A stretch of 64,000 nt of DNA from assembly GCF_021023135.1 (NCBI RefSeq), contig NZ_PGFV01000001.1, positions 248,001 to 312,000 on the forward strand, written 5' to 3'. The stretch's first letter is position 1; each line of letters starts with the position of its first letter. Below, in pieces: positions 10,623 through 20,280 of this stretch. The position numbers and the translations under genes were made by a program. The notes beneath the pieces are model-generated. The model was not told the origin of the DNA, made no database searches, and was given only the letters and a program-made list of their open reading frames with translations. Origin of the DNA: Brevibacterium sp. CCUG 69071 (GTDB lineage Bacteria > Actinomycetota > Actinomycetes > Actinomycetales > Brevibacteriaceae).

Positions 10623-13600
10623 ATGGTGTCTCAGGTCTCAAATTCGGAGATTGCAGAAGAGTGGAGGAAGCTGAGGGGACAGGGTGCCCCGGAGAATTTC
10701 ATCGACGCGTACTATCCGAGGTTTGAGCCCGGAAGCGCAGATGCCGGTGCCGAGGCACTGGCCGCGGCGGCAGCCTCACATTACGCCCTAGGCACCGAAT
10801 ACGACGGCAGTTCTCCGGTGCTGACCATCTACAACCCCTCCATCGACTCTCCGGAGTTCCTCGACAATCACACCGTGATCGCGATGGTGCTCGCCGATAT
10901 GCCGCACCTCGTGTCCTCGATCGTCAGCGACCTCGCCTCCGCCGGCCGGGCGATCCGCCTCGTCCACCACCCCATCATCGCCGTCGAGGGCGCGGGATCG
11001 AATCTCTCCGTGCTCTCACCCTCCGAAGCCCCCGCGCTCTCGGCCGACACCGCGAGCATCCCCCTCGTCGACGAACCCGCCGAGGCGCCCGCCGCCGGAC
11101 TGCCGCAGCAGCAGTCCTGGATCCGCCTGGAGATCGACCGGATCCCCGAAGAGGACTTCGCAGCGCTCGAGGAGCGCCTGCGCGGCGTCCTCGACTATGT
11201 CGCCGCCGCCGCCGACGACTCCGCGGCCATGGCCCTGCGGGCCAAGGAGATCGCGCAGGAGCTCGGCAGTCGCCCTCCCCGGCCCGAACTCGCCTCCGAG
11301 GCCGAGGCCGCGGCCGAGCTGCTCGACTGGCTCGACGGACACTTCACCTTCCTCGGGTACCGCGAATACGATTACACCCACGATGCCGAGAACAGCAGTC
11401 TCGAACCCATCGAGCACACGTCGCTCGGCATCTCCGCCCTGCGCCCGCTGGCGAAGTCTCCGCTGAGTCGGGCCGTGGCGGAGAAGGCACTGGAACCGCA
11501 TGTGCTCGTGCTGACGAAGGCGAACTCACGGTCGCGGGTGATCCGCCGGTCCTTCATGGACTACATCGGCGTGAAGACCTTCGACGCCTCCGGTGAGATC
11601 GTCGGTGAACGCCGCTTCGTCGGTGTGTTCAAGCCCGAGTTCTACAACGACAGCGTCCTCAACATCCCGGTGATCAACCGCAAGGTGCGTAAGATCCTCT
11701 CGGCCAGCGGATTCCCCACCGGATCCCATTCGGCCAATGAGCTCCTCGGCATCCTCGAGACCTACCCGCGCGATGACCTGCTCCACGACGAGACCTCGGA
11801 GATCTTCGATGTCGTCATGCAGATCGTGGACATGCAGGAGAGGCGCGAGTCCCGCGTCTTCGTCCGCACCGACCCCTACCAGCGCTTCGCCTCGGTGATC
11901 CTCTACCTGCCCCGCGATCTGTACAACACCGATGCGCGTGTCCGGGTCCAGGACGTGCTGCGGGAGTTCTACAACGCCGAAAGTGTTGACTTCGACGTTC
12001 TGCTGACCGAATCCGCGCTGGCCCGCGTCCACTTCGTGGCCCGGATCGCCCGCGACTGCGAGCTGCCGCAGATCGACCCCGAAGCGGTGCAGAAGCGCAT
12101 CGTGTCCGCAGTCCGGTCCTGGTCCGAAGACGTCCACGCCTTCCTGGCCCCGACGGAACGCGGCGACAGCGGTCACTCGCTGGCCCGCGCCGACCTGTGG
12201 TCGAAGGCCTTCCCTCCCAGCTACGGCGAACACCATCGGCCCAGCGACGCGGTCGCCGATGTGGCCAGATTCGAAGCGCTCGATCCCGAGGTCGGAGCTG
12301 CGGTTCGTCTCTACTGCCCGGATGACCCGGAGGACGCCCCGGTGCGTCTGTCGCTCTACCGGCAGGAACGGGTCGGCCTCTCCGCAGTGCTGCCCTTCCT
12401 CACCGCCTTCGGAGCCACCGTCCTCGACGAGCGGCCACATGAGCTCGACCTCGCCGACGGCAGCCACCGGTTCCTCTACGACTTCGGACTCAGCTTCGAT
12501 ACGGAGCTCGACGATGCCGCCCAGCAGCGCATCTCCGACGCGTTCATGGCCGGCTGGCAGGGCAAGAAGGAAGCCGGAGTCTTCGACCGGCTCGTAGTCA
12601 GCGGTCTGGACTGGCAGCATGTGACGATCATCCGAGCGCTCGGGAAGTATCTCCGGCAGGCCGGATTCACCTACTCCGACGCCTATGTCGGGGAGGTCTA
12701 CAGCGACAATCCGGAGATCTCCCGACTGCTCGTCGACTACTTCATCGCGAAATTCGACCCGGAGGTCGAAGAATCCCGACGCGAGACCGCGATGTCGGAG
12801 ATCAACGAGTCCATCGAGACCGCGCTCGGCGATGTCGCGAGCCTCGACGCCGATCGTGTGCTCCGCTCGTCTCTCGAACTGCTGCGGGCCACCCTGCGGA
12901 CGAACTACTTCATCGATCCCTCGGGCGAGCTGCCCACGGCCCTCGTGCTCAAGATCCGTCCCACCGAACTCAGCTTCGTTCCGAAGCCGAAGCCGGCTCT
13001 CGAGATGTGGGTGTACTCCCCGCAGGTCGAAGGCGTGCACCTGCGCTTCGGCACGGTCGCCCGCGGCGGCCTGCGATGGTCGGATCGTCGCGATGACTTC
13101 CGCACCGAGGTCCTCGGACTCGTCAAGGCCCAGATGGTCAAGAACGCCCTCATCGTTCCGACCGGTGCGAAGGGCGGGTTCTTCCCCAAGCAGCTGCCCC
13201 CGATGAGCGACCGCGACGCGTGGATGGCCGCCGGCCAGGCCGCCTACGAGGTGTTCATCGAGAGTCTGCTCGAAGTCTCCGACAACCTCGTCTACGGCAC
13301 TGACGGCGCGCAGGAGGTTATCCATCCCGAACGCGTCGTCCGCCACGACGGCGATGACTACTACCTCGTCGTGGCCGCCGACAAGGGAACCGCCAGGTTC
13401 TCCGACATCGCCAACGCGATCGCCGAACGTCGCGGCTTCTGGCTGGGCGATGCCTTCGCCTCGGGCGGGTCCGTCGGCTACGACCACAAGAAGATGGCGA
13501 TCACTTCGCGCGGAGCGTGGAAGTCGGTCGAACGACACTTCCGCGAGCTCGGCGTCAACACCGCCGCCGATGACTTCACGGTCGTGGGCATCGGCGATAT

Positions 13601-15512
13601 GAGCGGTGACGTCTTCGGCAACGGAATGCTGCGCAGCGAGCACATCCGCCTCGTCGCGGCCTTCGACCACCGCGACATCTTCATCGATCCGAGCCCGGAC
13701 GCCGCCCGCAGCTTCATCGAACGCAAACGGCTCTTCGACCTGCCGCGCTCGAGCTGGCAGGACTACGACCGGGAACTCATCTCCGCGGGCGGCGGAGTCT
13801 TCCCGCGTTCATCGAAGTCGATCGAGCTGAGCCCCGAGGCCGCCGCGGCCCTGGGCGTCGAGCCGGGTCGCCGCAGCCCTGCTGATCTCATGACCGAGAT
13901 CCTCAATGCACCGGTCGACCTCCTCTACAACGGCGGAATCGGCACCTACATCAAGTCCTCGGCTGAGAGCCACGCGGATGTCGGAGACAAGGCCAACGAC
14001 GCCATCCGCGTCGACGGCAACGATGTCCGCTGCCGAGTCATCGGTGAGGGCGGCAACCTCGGCGTGACACAGCTCGGCCGAGTCGAGGCCGCGCTCGGCG
14101 GCGTCGCGATCAACACCGATGCCGTCGACAACTCGGCCGGCGTGGACAGCTCTGACCACGAGGTCAACATCAAGCTGCTGCTGCGCACCCTGCTCAACCA
14201 GGGGGCCTTCGCCGCCGAGGATCGGGAGAGTGTGCTGCTCTCGTTCACCGATGACGTCGCGGACAGAGTGCTGAGCAACAACTACGCCCAGAACGTCGTC
14301 CTCGGCGAAGCTCGCGAGCAGACCGAGTCGATGTCGGGAACCTACTCGCGGATGCTCACCTACCTTGAGAGGAACGCCGACCTCGACCGGAAGGTCGAGT
14401 TCCTGCCCGACGCGTTCGAACTGACCAAGCGCGAGTTCAGCGCCTATGTGTCTCCGGAGCTGGCGGTCCTCCTGGCCTATGCCAAGATGCATGCTGCTGA
14501 CGAGATCCTTGCCAGCGTCGTGCCCGATGAGGAGTGGATGAAGCGGGAGCTGGTGTCCTACTTCCCCGACGCCCTGCAGGAGAAGTACGGCCAGCTCATC
14601 CCCGAACACCCTCTGCACAGGGAGATCGCCACGGCGAAGCTCGTCAACCGGATTATCGATCGGGGCGGACTCACCTACGTCTACCGGATGCTCGAGGAGA
14701 CGCCGGCCTCGGTGGCGCAGATCGCCCGCGTCTTCGTCGTGGTCTCCGAGATCTTCGGTCTCGACGACTACTTCGATGCGGTGTGCGCCCTCGACAACGT
14801 GGTGCCCACCCAGGTGCAGGTCAGGCTTCAGCACGACTATGTGCGCCTGCTCGATCGTTCGTCCCGGTGGTTGGTGCAGCAGGCTCCGGACACCCTCGAC
14901 GTCGACTCCGGAATCGAGATGTACGGGAAGGTCGTCGAGGCGCTCCGGTCGCGGGTGCCCGATCTCGTCGACGGCTTCGATGCTCAGAGCATGCGGGAGA
15001 AGGCAGAGGGTTACATCGCCGAGGGTGTGCCCAGCGAACTCGCCTGGCGGGCCGCGGCCCTGCTCGATGAGTTCGTGCTCCTCGACATCGCTCAGCTGGC
15101 GGCCCGTGCCAACGAGTCCGCCGAGGACGTCGCCGAGGTCTACTACGCGGTCAACGAGCAGTTCTCCGGTTCGCAGGTGCTCGAGCTCATCGGCGCCCTC
15201 GACCGCAGCGACCGGTGGTCGGCATTGGCCCGCGGTTCCCTGCGTGACGACTTCTACTCGTCGATCCTCTCGGTCGCAGGCTCTGTCCTCTCGGCCACCG
15301 ATTCGCCGATCTCCGGGACTCCGGACGAGCGGGCCGGCCAGCGCATGCGCGAATGGCTCGAACGCAATGAGACGGCGGCCGGGCGGGTTCTCGAGACCAC
15401 GGAGACGATCCTCGGTCTCGAGACGGTGACCCAGGCTCCGCTGTCGGTGCTGCTGCGCATGATGCGCGGAGTTGTGAGGTCTTCGGCCTGGGAGAGCGAG
15501 CACGGCGTGTGA
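10623..15512 (+). CDS. gdh: NAD-specific glutamate dehydrogenase, 180-kDa class
   Basis: At 1629 residues this has the length of the large GDH-180 class, which oxidatively deaminates glutamate to 2-oxoglutarate with NAD. The N-terminal half (about 1-700) is the regulatory, ACT-like part. The catalytic domain follows, with LRWSDRRDDFRTEVLGL, the substrate lysine motif GAKGGFFPKQLPP around 848-860 and the Rossmann segment GIGDMSGDVFGNGML near 996-1010. The C-terminal 400 residues are helical. AGAGGTG stands 3 bases before the ATG. It is monocistronic by context: a strong hairpin follows the stop. In mycobacteria this enzyme is controlled by the FHA protein GarA; no garA homologue is in the window. 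Confidence 0.95.
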   Translation: MVSQVSNSEIAEEWRKLRGQGAPENFIDAYYPRFEPGSADAGAEALAAAAASHYALGTEYDGSSPVLTIYNPSIDSPEFLDNHTVIAMVLADMPHLVSSIVSDLASAGRAIRLVHHPIIAVEGAGSNLSVLSPSEAPALSADTASIPLVDEPAEAPAAGLPQQQSWIRLEIDRIPEEDFAALEERLRGVLDYVAAAADDSAAMALRAKEIAQELGSRPPRPELASEAEAAAELLDWLDGHFTFLGYREYDYTHDAENSSLEPIEHTSLGISALRPLAKSPLSRAVAEKALEPHVLVLTKANSRSRVIRRSFMDYIGVKTFDASGEIVGERRFVGVFKPEFYNDSVLNIPVINRKVRKILSASGFPTGSHSANELLGILETYPRDDLLHDETSEIFDVVMQIVDMQERRESRVFVRTDPYQRFASVILYLPRDLYNTDARVRVQDVLREFYNAESVDFDVLLTESALARVHFVARIARDCELPQIDPEAVQKRIVSAVRSWSEDVHAFLAPTERGDSGHSLARADLWSKAFPPSYGEHHRPSDAVADVARFEALDPEVGAAVRLYCPDDPEDAPVRLSLYRQERVGLSAVLPFLTAFGATVLDERPHELDLADGSHRFLYDFGLSFDTELDDAAQQRISDAFMAGWQGKKEAGVFDRLVVSGLDWQHVTIIRALGKYLRQAGFTYSDAYVGEVYSDNPEISRLLVDYFIAKFDPEVEESRRETAMSEINESIETALGDVASLDADRVLRSSLELLRATLRTNYFIDPSGELPTALVLKIRPTELSFVPKPKPALEMWVYSPQVEGVHLRFGTVARGGLRWSDRRDDFRTEVLGLVKAQMVKNALIVPTGAKGGFFPKQLPPMSDRDAWMAAGQAAYEVFIESLLEVSDNLVYGTDGAQEVIHPERVVRHDGDDYYLVVAADKGTARFSDIANAIAERRGFWLGDAFASGGSVGYDHKKMAITSRGAWKSVERHFRELGVNTAADDFTVVGIGDMSGDVFGNGMLRSEHIRLVAAFDHRDIFIDPSPDAARSFIERKRLFDLPRSSWQDYDRELISAGGGVFPRSSKSIELSPEAAAALGVEPGRRSPADLMTEILNAPVDLLYNGGIGTYIKSSAESHADVGDKANDAIRVDGNDVRCRVIGEGGNLGVTQLGRVEAALGGVAINTDAVDNSAGVDSSDHEVNIKLLLRTLLNQGAFAAEDRESVLLSFTDDVADRVLSNNYAQNVVLGEAREQTESMSGTYSRMLTYLERNADLDRKVEFLPDAFELTKREFSAYVSPELAVLLAYAKMHAADEILASVVPDEEWMKRELVSYFPDALQEKYGQLIPEHPLHREIATAKLVNRIIDRGGLTYVYRMLEETPASVAQIARVFVVVSEIFGLDDYFDAVCALDNVVPTQVQVRLQHDYVRLLDRSSRWLVQQAPDTLDVDSGIEMYGKVVEALRSRVPDLVDGFDAQSMREKAEGYIAEGVPSELAWRAAALLDEFVLLDIAQLAARANESAEDVAEVYYAVNEQFSGSQVLELIGALDRSDRWSALARGSLRDDFYSSILSVAGSVLSATDSPISGTPDERAGQRMREWLERNETAAGRVLETTETILGLETVTQAPLSVLLRMMRGVVRSSAWESEHGV

Positions 15513-15556
15513 TGTCCGACCCGCCGTGATCGGTGATAGCGTCTGATCATCACCAC

Positions 15557-15593
15557 ATCAGCAGACCTGAGCTTGCCTCGGGTCTGCTGATTT
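15557..15593 (+). terminator. 15-bp stem terminator after gdh
   Basis: ATCAGCAGACCTGAG (15557-15571) pairs with CTCGGGTCTGCTGAT (15577-15591) with one T-G wobble, a CTTGC loop and a TTT run after it. It ends the gdh transcript just before the pdtaS ribosome site. Confidence 0.8.
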
Positions 15594-15615
15594 CACCTCT
15601 GAGGAAGTGTGCACA

Positions 15616-17130
15616 GTGCTCAACGAACTTCTGGCCGCCGAAGGCATCACCGACGAGACCGACGTCGAATACCTCCACCTGCTCGTCGGTGACTGGCAGC
15701 TCATCGCGGACCTGTCCTTCGCCGATGTGGTGCTGTGGGTTCCCTCCTCCTCGGGAGGCTACACGGTCGTCGCGCATGCTAGACCGACCACCGGTGCGAC
15801 GCTGTTCAACCGGGATCTGCTCGGAGCTCGGGCAACCGGCTTCGAACGGGACCTGGTCGACCGCGCGGTGAGAGTCAAGGATCTCGTCGGTCAGGTGGCC
15901 GAAGCGAAGTCCCTGGGGGTGAATGCGGGCACCGATGACACGGAGATCTCCGCCGAGGCGGTCCCGGTGGTTCGCCACGGCGATGCGATCGCGATCATGG
16001 TCCGGTACTCCGAGGAGGTGCGTCGCCGCGGATCCTCACGGTTGGAGCGGAATTACCGGCACTCGGCTATGGCGCTGCTGCGGATGGTCGTGCAGGGAAC
16101 CTTCCCGGACCGCGACGCCCCCAGCGGGGCCCGCCACGGCGAGCCCCGCGTCGGCGACGGGATCTTCATCCTCGATCACGATTCCCGGGTCGACTATGCC
16201 TCGCCGAACGCCGTGTCACTGATGCATCGCTTGGGGCATGCGGGAGAGATCGAGAGCTCCTACCTCGCCGAGGTGGTCTCGAGTCTGAGCACCGAGCTCA
16301 GACAGGTCGACGAAACCCTTCCGCTCGTGCTCACCGGGCGTGCCCCGTGGCGGACCGAGCTCGAGGTCGGACGCACGAGCGTGTCCCTGCGCGCGATTCC
16401 GCTCACCGATGCGGGTTCGCGTGTCGGCGCCATCGTCCTGGCCAGGGACGTCTCCGAGATCCGACGCCGCAAACGTGAGCTGCTCTCCCGGGATGCGATG
16501 ATCAAGGAGATGCACCACCGGGTGAAGAACAACCTGCAGACCGTCTCGGCTCTGCTGCGCCTGCAGACGCGGCGCATCGACAGCCCCGAGGCCAAGAGCG
16601 CGCTGACGGAGGCGATGCGACGGGTCTCGATCATCGCCGTCGTCCACGATGTGCTCAGCCAGGGAGTGGAATCGGAGGTCGACTTCGATGAGGTTGTCGA
16701 CAAAGGCCTGCGCCTGACTCCCGAGCTGACGAGCCCTCTCGTGCAGGTGAGCCTGCAGCGCAACGGCAGCTTCGGGGCGATCTCCTCGGCCGATGCGACC
16801 TCTCTGGCGCTGGCGATCACAGAGCTGATCACCAACGCCATCGAGCACGGCTTCCCGGTCGAACAGCAGGAGGGCCTGGCCCCGGGGGAGACGCTCAACG
16901 GACACGTGTGGGTGACTCCCGAACGCGACGGCGACCACCTGCGGGTGACGATCGCCGATGACGGCGTCGGCTTGGGCGATACGCAGAGTCCCGGCAACGG
17001 TCTGGGCACGCAGATCGTGAGGACCCTGGTCTCTGCCGATCTGGCAGGCTCGATCGAGTGGCAGGCACGTGAGGGCGGAGGCACCGTGGCGATCCTCGAC
17101 GTGCCGCTGCGTCCCGATTCCTACGACTGA
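15616..17130 (+). CDS. pdtaS: PdtaS-type sensor histidine kinase
   Basis: The 504-residue cytosolic kinase has an N-terminal GAF-like domain (about 1-145), a PAS-like domain (about 175-285) and a HisKA_2/HWE-type kinase core. The phospho-acceptor motif is EMHHRVKNNLQTVSALLRLQ at about 298-317, with H301 the likely site; ATP-binding segments are ELITNAIEHG and DDGVGLG...GLGTQIV. The family signals to ANTAR-type antiterminator response regulators (PdtaR); no pdtaR is in this window. GTG 15616 is preferred because GAGGAAG lies 8 bases upstream; the GTG at 15607 directly abuts that site. It faces whiB1, as in mycobacteria. Confidence 0.88.
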   Translation: MLNELLAAEGITDETDVEYLHLLVGDWQLIADLSFADVVLWVPSSSGGYTVVAHARPTTGATLFNRDLLGARATGFERDLVDRAVRVKDLVGQVAEAKSLGVNAGTDDTEISAEAVPVVRHGDAIAIMVRYSEEVRRRGSSRLERNYRHSAMALLRMVVQGTFPDRDAPSGARHGEPRVGDGIFILDHDSRVDYASPNAVSLMHRLGHAGEIESSYLAEVVSSLSTELRQVDETLPLVLTGRAPWRTELEVGRTSVSLRAIPLTDAGSRVGAIVLARDVSEIRRRKRELLSRDAMIKEMHHRVKNNLQTVSALLRLQTRRIDSPEAKSALTEAMRRVSIIAVVHDVLSQGVESEVDFDEVVDKGLRLTPELTSPLVQVSLQRNGSFGAISSADATSLALAITELITNAIEHGFPVEQQEGLAPGETLNGHVWVTPERDGDHLRVTIADDGVGLGDTQSPGNGLGTQIVRTLVSADLAGSIEWQAREGGGTVAILDVPLRPDSYD

Positions 17131-17160
17131 GCCGGAGAAGCTGAAGAGGACCGGACAGAC

Positions 17161-17212
17161 TTGAGTCCCGTGGTCGGGAGACGAATGCTCATCTCCCGAC
17201 CACGGGACTCAA
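17161..17212. terminator. 21-bp perfect hairpin between pdtaS and whiB1
   Basis: TTGAGTCCCGTGGTCGGGAG plus A (17161-17181) is the exact reverse complement of 17192-17212, with a 10-base loop. Placed between convergent genes, it should work as a bidirectional terminator. Confidence 0.85.
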
Positions 17213-17254
17213 CTGGTGGTGCTTCGCTGTCGGCTCTGTGCCGTGACGGTGTTG

Positions 17255-17503
17255 TCAGCCGGCGCGACGGGCGCGAGCGGCACGGCGCTTGAGTGCGCGG
17301 CGCTCATCTTCGCTCAGACCGCCCCAGACTCCGGCATCCTGACCGGACTCGAGTGCCCACTGGAGGCAGGTCTCGGCTACTTCACAGCGGCGACATACGG
17401 TCTTCGCTTCCTCAATCTGGAGCAGAGCCGGTCCGGTGTTTCCGATCGGGAAGAACAGTTCCGGATCCTCATTGAGGCATGCTGCACGGTGTCGCCAATC
17501 CAT
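17255..17503 (-). CDS. whiB1: WhiB1-type Fe-S transcription factor
   Basis: The 82-residue protein has the four cluster-binding cysteines C9, C37, C40 and C46 in the WhiB pattern C...CxxCxxxxxC, the GVWGG turn at 57-61, and a basic C-terminus (RRALKRRAARARR) for DNA contact. WhiB1 carries a 4Fe-4S cluster that reacts with nitric oxide and interacts with the major sigma factor; it is essential in mycobacteria. AAAGG lies 5 bases before the ATG. Its position opposite pdtaS supports the WhiB1 subgroup over other Wbl proteins. Confidence 0.93.
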   Translation of the reverse strand: MDWRHRAACLNEDPELFFPIGNTGPALLQIEEAKTVCRRCEVAETCLQWALESGQDAGVWGGLSEDERRALKRRAARARRAG

Positions 17504-17766
17504 GGTGACCTTTCGACGAATTCAGTGAACGCGGTTGACCGCGCCGGAATTCCAGGCGCGCAACTCTCTCAGTCAAGGTTCACATAACCCATTTGGGCAC
17601 ACAAGGGTCCGGCAGTGTGAAATTTCTGACAAATATTTTCCCTATTGTCCTGGTATGGGGCGCGTGACGCAAATTCGTCCACCATGCGACTCTGAGTCCT
17701 GCCGAAGACTGCCGGGCTCTAGACTGACAGCCGAGAGGAAAGATCTCGTGAACCAATGGAGGACTC
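17504..17766. promoter_or_regulatory. Divergent promoter region, whiB1 / gamma-CA gene
   Basis: This 263-base gap between divergent genes must contain both promoters. Positions about 17618-17650 are AT-rich (GAAATTTCTGACAAATATT), unusual here and a likely melting or regulator-binding region. I see no clean palindrome. Confidence 0.4.
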
Positions 17767-18333
17767 ATGACGAACGACAGCCTGAATCACGCCCGCATCA
17801 TCTCCGTGAATGGGCACACCCCGCAGATCGACCCGGGTGCCTTCATCGCCGCCGGAGCCACACTCGTCGGCGATGTCCATGTGAAGAAGGGCGCCAGCGT
17901 CTTTTACGGCTGCGTGCTGCGCGCCGAGGCCGCACCGATCACCATCGGTGAGGACTCCAACGTGCAGGACAACACCGTCATGCACACCGATGCCGGCAAA
18001 CCCGTGGTCATCGGAGCTCGCGTCTCAATCGGTCACCAGGCACTCGTCCATGGTGCGAGCGTCGATGACGATGTCCTCATCGGGATGCACTCCACCGTGC
18101 TCAACGATGCTCACATCGGAACTGAATCCCTCGTCGCCGCGGGCGCAATCGTCCTCGAAGGCACCGAGGTCCCACCGCGGTCGCTGGTCGCAGGAGTTCC
18201 GGCGAAGGTCCGCCGGGAGATGACGGAGGAAGGGGTCGAGAAGGTGCGTCAGAACGCGCAGTCGTACCTGCAGCTCTCGGCGCTGCATCGGGACACCGCC
18301 GAGATCGTGGAGAACTCGGTGGAGAACTCCTGA
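17767..18333 (+). CDS. Gamma-carbonic-anhydrase-like hexapeptide protein
   Basis: The 188-residue product is a left-handed beta-helix protein with hexapeptide repeats from about 20 to 150. The three zinc-ligand histidine positions of the gamma class are present: NTVMHTD, IGHQALVHG. Family members hydrate CO2 or act as metal-binding accessory proteins; activity cannot be judged because the catalytic acidic residues vary among relatives. The C-terminal helix (about 160-188) packs on the trimer. The next gene, a quinone dehydrogenase, is 53 bases downstream on the same strand. Confidence 0.88.
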   Translation: MTNDSLNHARIISVNGHTPQIDPGAFIAAGATLVGDVHVKKGASVFYGCVLRAEAAPITIGEDSNVQDNTVMHTDAGKPVVIGARVSIGHQALVHGASVDDDVLIGMHSTVLNDAHIGTESLVAAGAIVLEGTEVPPRSLVAGVPAKVRREMTEEGVEKVRQNAQSYLQLSALHRDTAEIVENSVENS

Positions 18334-18386
18334 GCGCAGCGTTCGGCTCATTCGCTCTGCCCCGCTGGATTTGAGAGAATCACTTT

Positions 18387-19805
18387 GTGAACACTGAATT
18401 TGAATCCACTGCAGATCGAGTCGTCATCATCGGAGGCGGCCCCGGCGGCTACGAAGCCGCCTTGGTCGCGGCACAGCTGGGCGCCGACGTCATGCTCATC
18501 GAGCGCTACCGCTGCGGCGGATCCGCGGTCGTGACGGATGTGGTGCCGTCGAAGTCGCTCATCGCCACAGCCGAGATGATGGATGAGATCAACCGGTCGG
18601 GCGGTCTGGGCATCCGCATCACCGACCACGAAGACGATGTCGCCGACAATATCACGGCCGACCTCAAGGCCGTGAACGAGCGCATCCTCTCACTGGCCGA
18701 TGCCCAGGCCAACGACATCTACGAAGGCCTCGTCCGCTCCGGGGTCAAGGTGATCCAGGGAACGGGAACTCTGGTCGACCGTGATCACGTCAAGGTCGTC
18801 GAGACCGGTGGGACCGAATACACGCTGGAGGCCTCGACGATCCTCCTGTCCGTCGGCGCACACCCGCGCGAGCTGCCTTCGGCGAAGCCGGACGGGGAGA
18901 GGATCCTCTCCTGGACTCAGCTCTACCACCTCGACCAGCTTCCCGAACACCTCATCGTCGTCGGCTCCGGTGTCACCGGCGCCGAGTTCGCCTCCGCCTA
19001 CCGGGCCCTCGGCACCGAGGTCACCCTCGTGTCCTCGCGAGAGAAGGTCCTGCCGGGACAGGATGAGGACGCCGCGGACGTGCTCGAGTTCGTCTTCCGC
19101 AACAAGGGGATGAATGTCCTCTCCCGCTCCCGCGCCGACTCGGTCACCCGCACCGAGAACGGAGTGGAGGTGACCCTGGCCGATGGCCGTCGGGTCGAAG
19201 GGTCGCACTGCCTCATGGCGGTCGGTTCGATTCCGAATACGGAGGACCTCGGTCTCAAATCGGCCGGCGTCAAGGTCAACGAGGCCGGGCACATCGTCGT
19301 CGACGGCGTCTCCCGCACCTCCCGCTCCGGTGTCTATGCCGCCGGTGACTGCACCGGGGTGCTGCCCTTGGCCTCGGTCGCCGCGATGCAGGGACGGATC
19401 GCGATGTTCCACGCCCTCGGCGACGCCGTGCAGCCGCTCAAGCTGCGCCATGTGGCCTCGAACGTCTTCACTGCCCCGGAGATCGCCACGGTCGGCTTCA
19501 CTCAGCAGAACTACCGGGAGAATCCGACCGACATCGACACGGTGATGCTGCCCCTGGACACGAACCCGCGGGCCAAGATGCTAGGCATCAAGGACGGGTT
19601 CGTCAAGCTCTTCGCCCGCCGAGGCTCGGGTTCGATCCTCGGGGGAGTCGTCGTCGGTCCCCGTGCCAGTGAGCTGATCCTGCCGATCACCATGGCCGTG
19701 GAGAACCGTCTCACCGTCGACCAGCTCTCCGCGTCCTTCGTCGTCTATCCCTCCGTGAGCGGATCCCTGACCGAGGCCTCGCGGAAGCTTCACCGACACC
19801 TGTAG
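18387..19805 (+). CDS. lpdA: LpdA-type NAD(P)H-quinone dehydrogenase
   Basis: This 472-residue flavoprotein has the disulfide-reductase fold: FAD-binding GGGPGG at 16-21, an NAD-binding Rossmann unit VVGSGVTGAEFAS, the second FAD motif GVYAAGDCTGV and the C-terminal dimerisation domain. The redox-active cysteine pair is gone: where lipoamide dehydrogenases have CLNxGC-IPSK this protein has AVVTDVVPSK, with A47 and V52 at those positions. That matches mycobacterial LpdA (Rv3303c), a quinone reductase and not a lipoamide dehydrogenase. The start is GTG with GAGAG about 9 bases upstream. Confidence 0.9.
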   Translation: MNTEFESTADRVVIIGGGPGGYEAALVAAQLGADVMLIERYRCGGSAVVTDVVPSKSLIATAEMMDEINRSGGLGIRITDHEDDVADNITADLKAVNERILSLADAQANDIYEGLVRSGVKVIQGTGTLVDRDHVKVVETGGTEYTLEASTILLSVGAHPRELPSAKPDGERILSWTQLYHLDQLPEHLIVVGSGVTGAEFASAYRALGTEVTLVSSREKVLPGQDEDAADVLEFVFRNKGMNVLSRSRADSVTRTENGVEVTLADGRRVEGSHCLMAVGSIPNTEDLGLKSAGVKVNEAGHIVVDGVSRTSRSGVYAAGDCTGVLPLASVAAMQGRIAMFHALGDAVQPLKLRHVASNVFTAPEIATVGFTQQNYRENPTDIDTVMLPLDTNPRAKMLGIKDGFVKLFARRGSGSILGGVVVGPRASELILPITMAVENRLTVDQLSASFVVYPSVSGSLTEASRKLHRHL

Positions 19806-19938
19806 AGCGCGGTTTCCACCGGGACTTTCGTCCCGCGCCGAAGATTTTTCTCCCGCAGCTGTCGATATCGGCATGCTCTCTGCGTCATCCTTGTGTCAAG
19901 CCACCCGGCCTGACGACACTGAAGGTGAGGAGAGAGAA

Positions 19939-20280
19939 ATGAAGTACGCACTGCTGCTCATGGGAAACGCCGCCGATGCCGACTGCGGCGATGACGGGGG
20001 ACCGGATCCGAGCGATTTCATGGCCTTCGACCAAGAGATCAATGAGGCCGGAGTCGTCGTCGGCGGATTCGCTCTCGAAGGCCCCGAGCACGGGGTCCGA
20101 GTCAGCGAGACCGGTGGAGAGTCGATCGTCACCTCGGGACCTTTCGCCGAGTCCGGCGAGTTCGTGGGCGGAAGCTACGTCATCGAGGTGCCGAGCATCG
20201 ACGAGGCGATCGCCTGGGCGAAGAAGAGCCCCGGCTCCCGGCTCGGCCATATCGAGATCCGGCCCGTCGCCGACTACTGA
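19939..20280 (+). CDS. DGPF/YciI-family protein
   Basis: The start ATG at 19939 is set by GAGGAGAGAG directly upstream; the product is 113 residues. MKYALLLMG at the N-terminus, GPFAESGEFVGGSYVIE in the middle and DEAIAWAKKSP near the C-terminus are the standard YciI/DGPF fold landmarks (the DGPF motif reads SGPF here). Such proteins accompany ECF42 sigma factors and their exact role is unclear. The stop overlaps the sigma-factor reading frame, so the two are coupled. Confidence 0.9.
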   Translation: MKYALLLMGNAADADCGDDGGPDPSDFMAFDQEINEAGVVVGGFALEGPEHGVRVSETGGESIVTSGPFAESGEFVGGSYVIEVPSIDEAIAWAKKSPGSRLGHIEIRPVADY

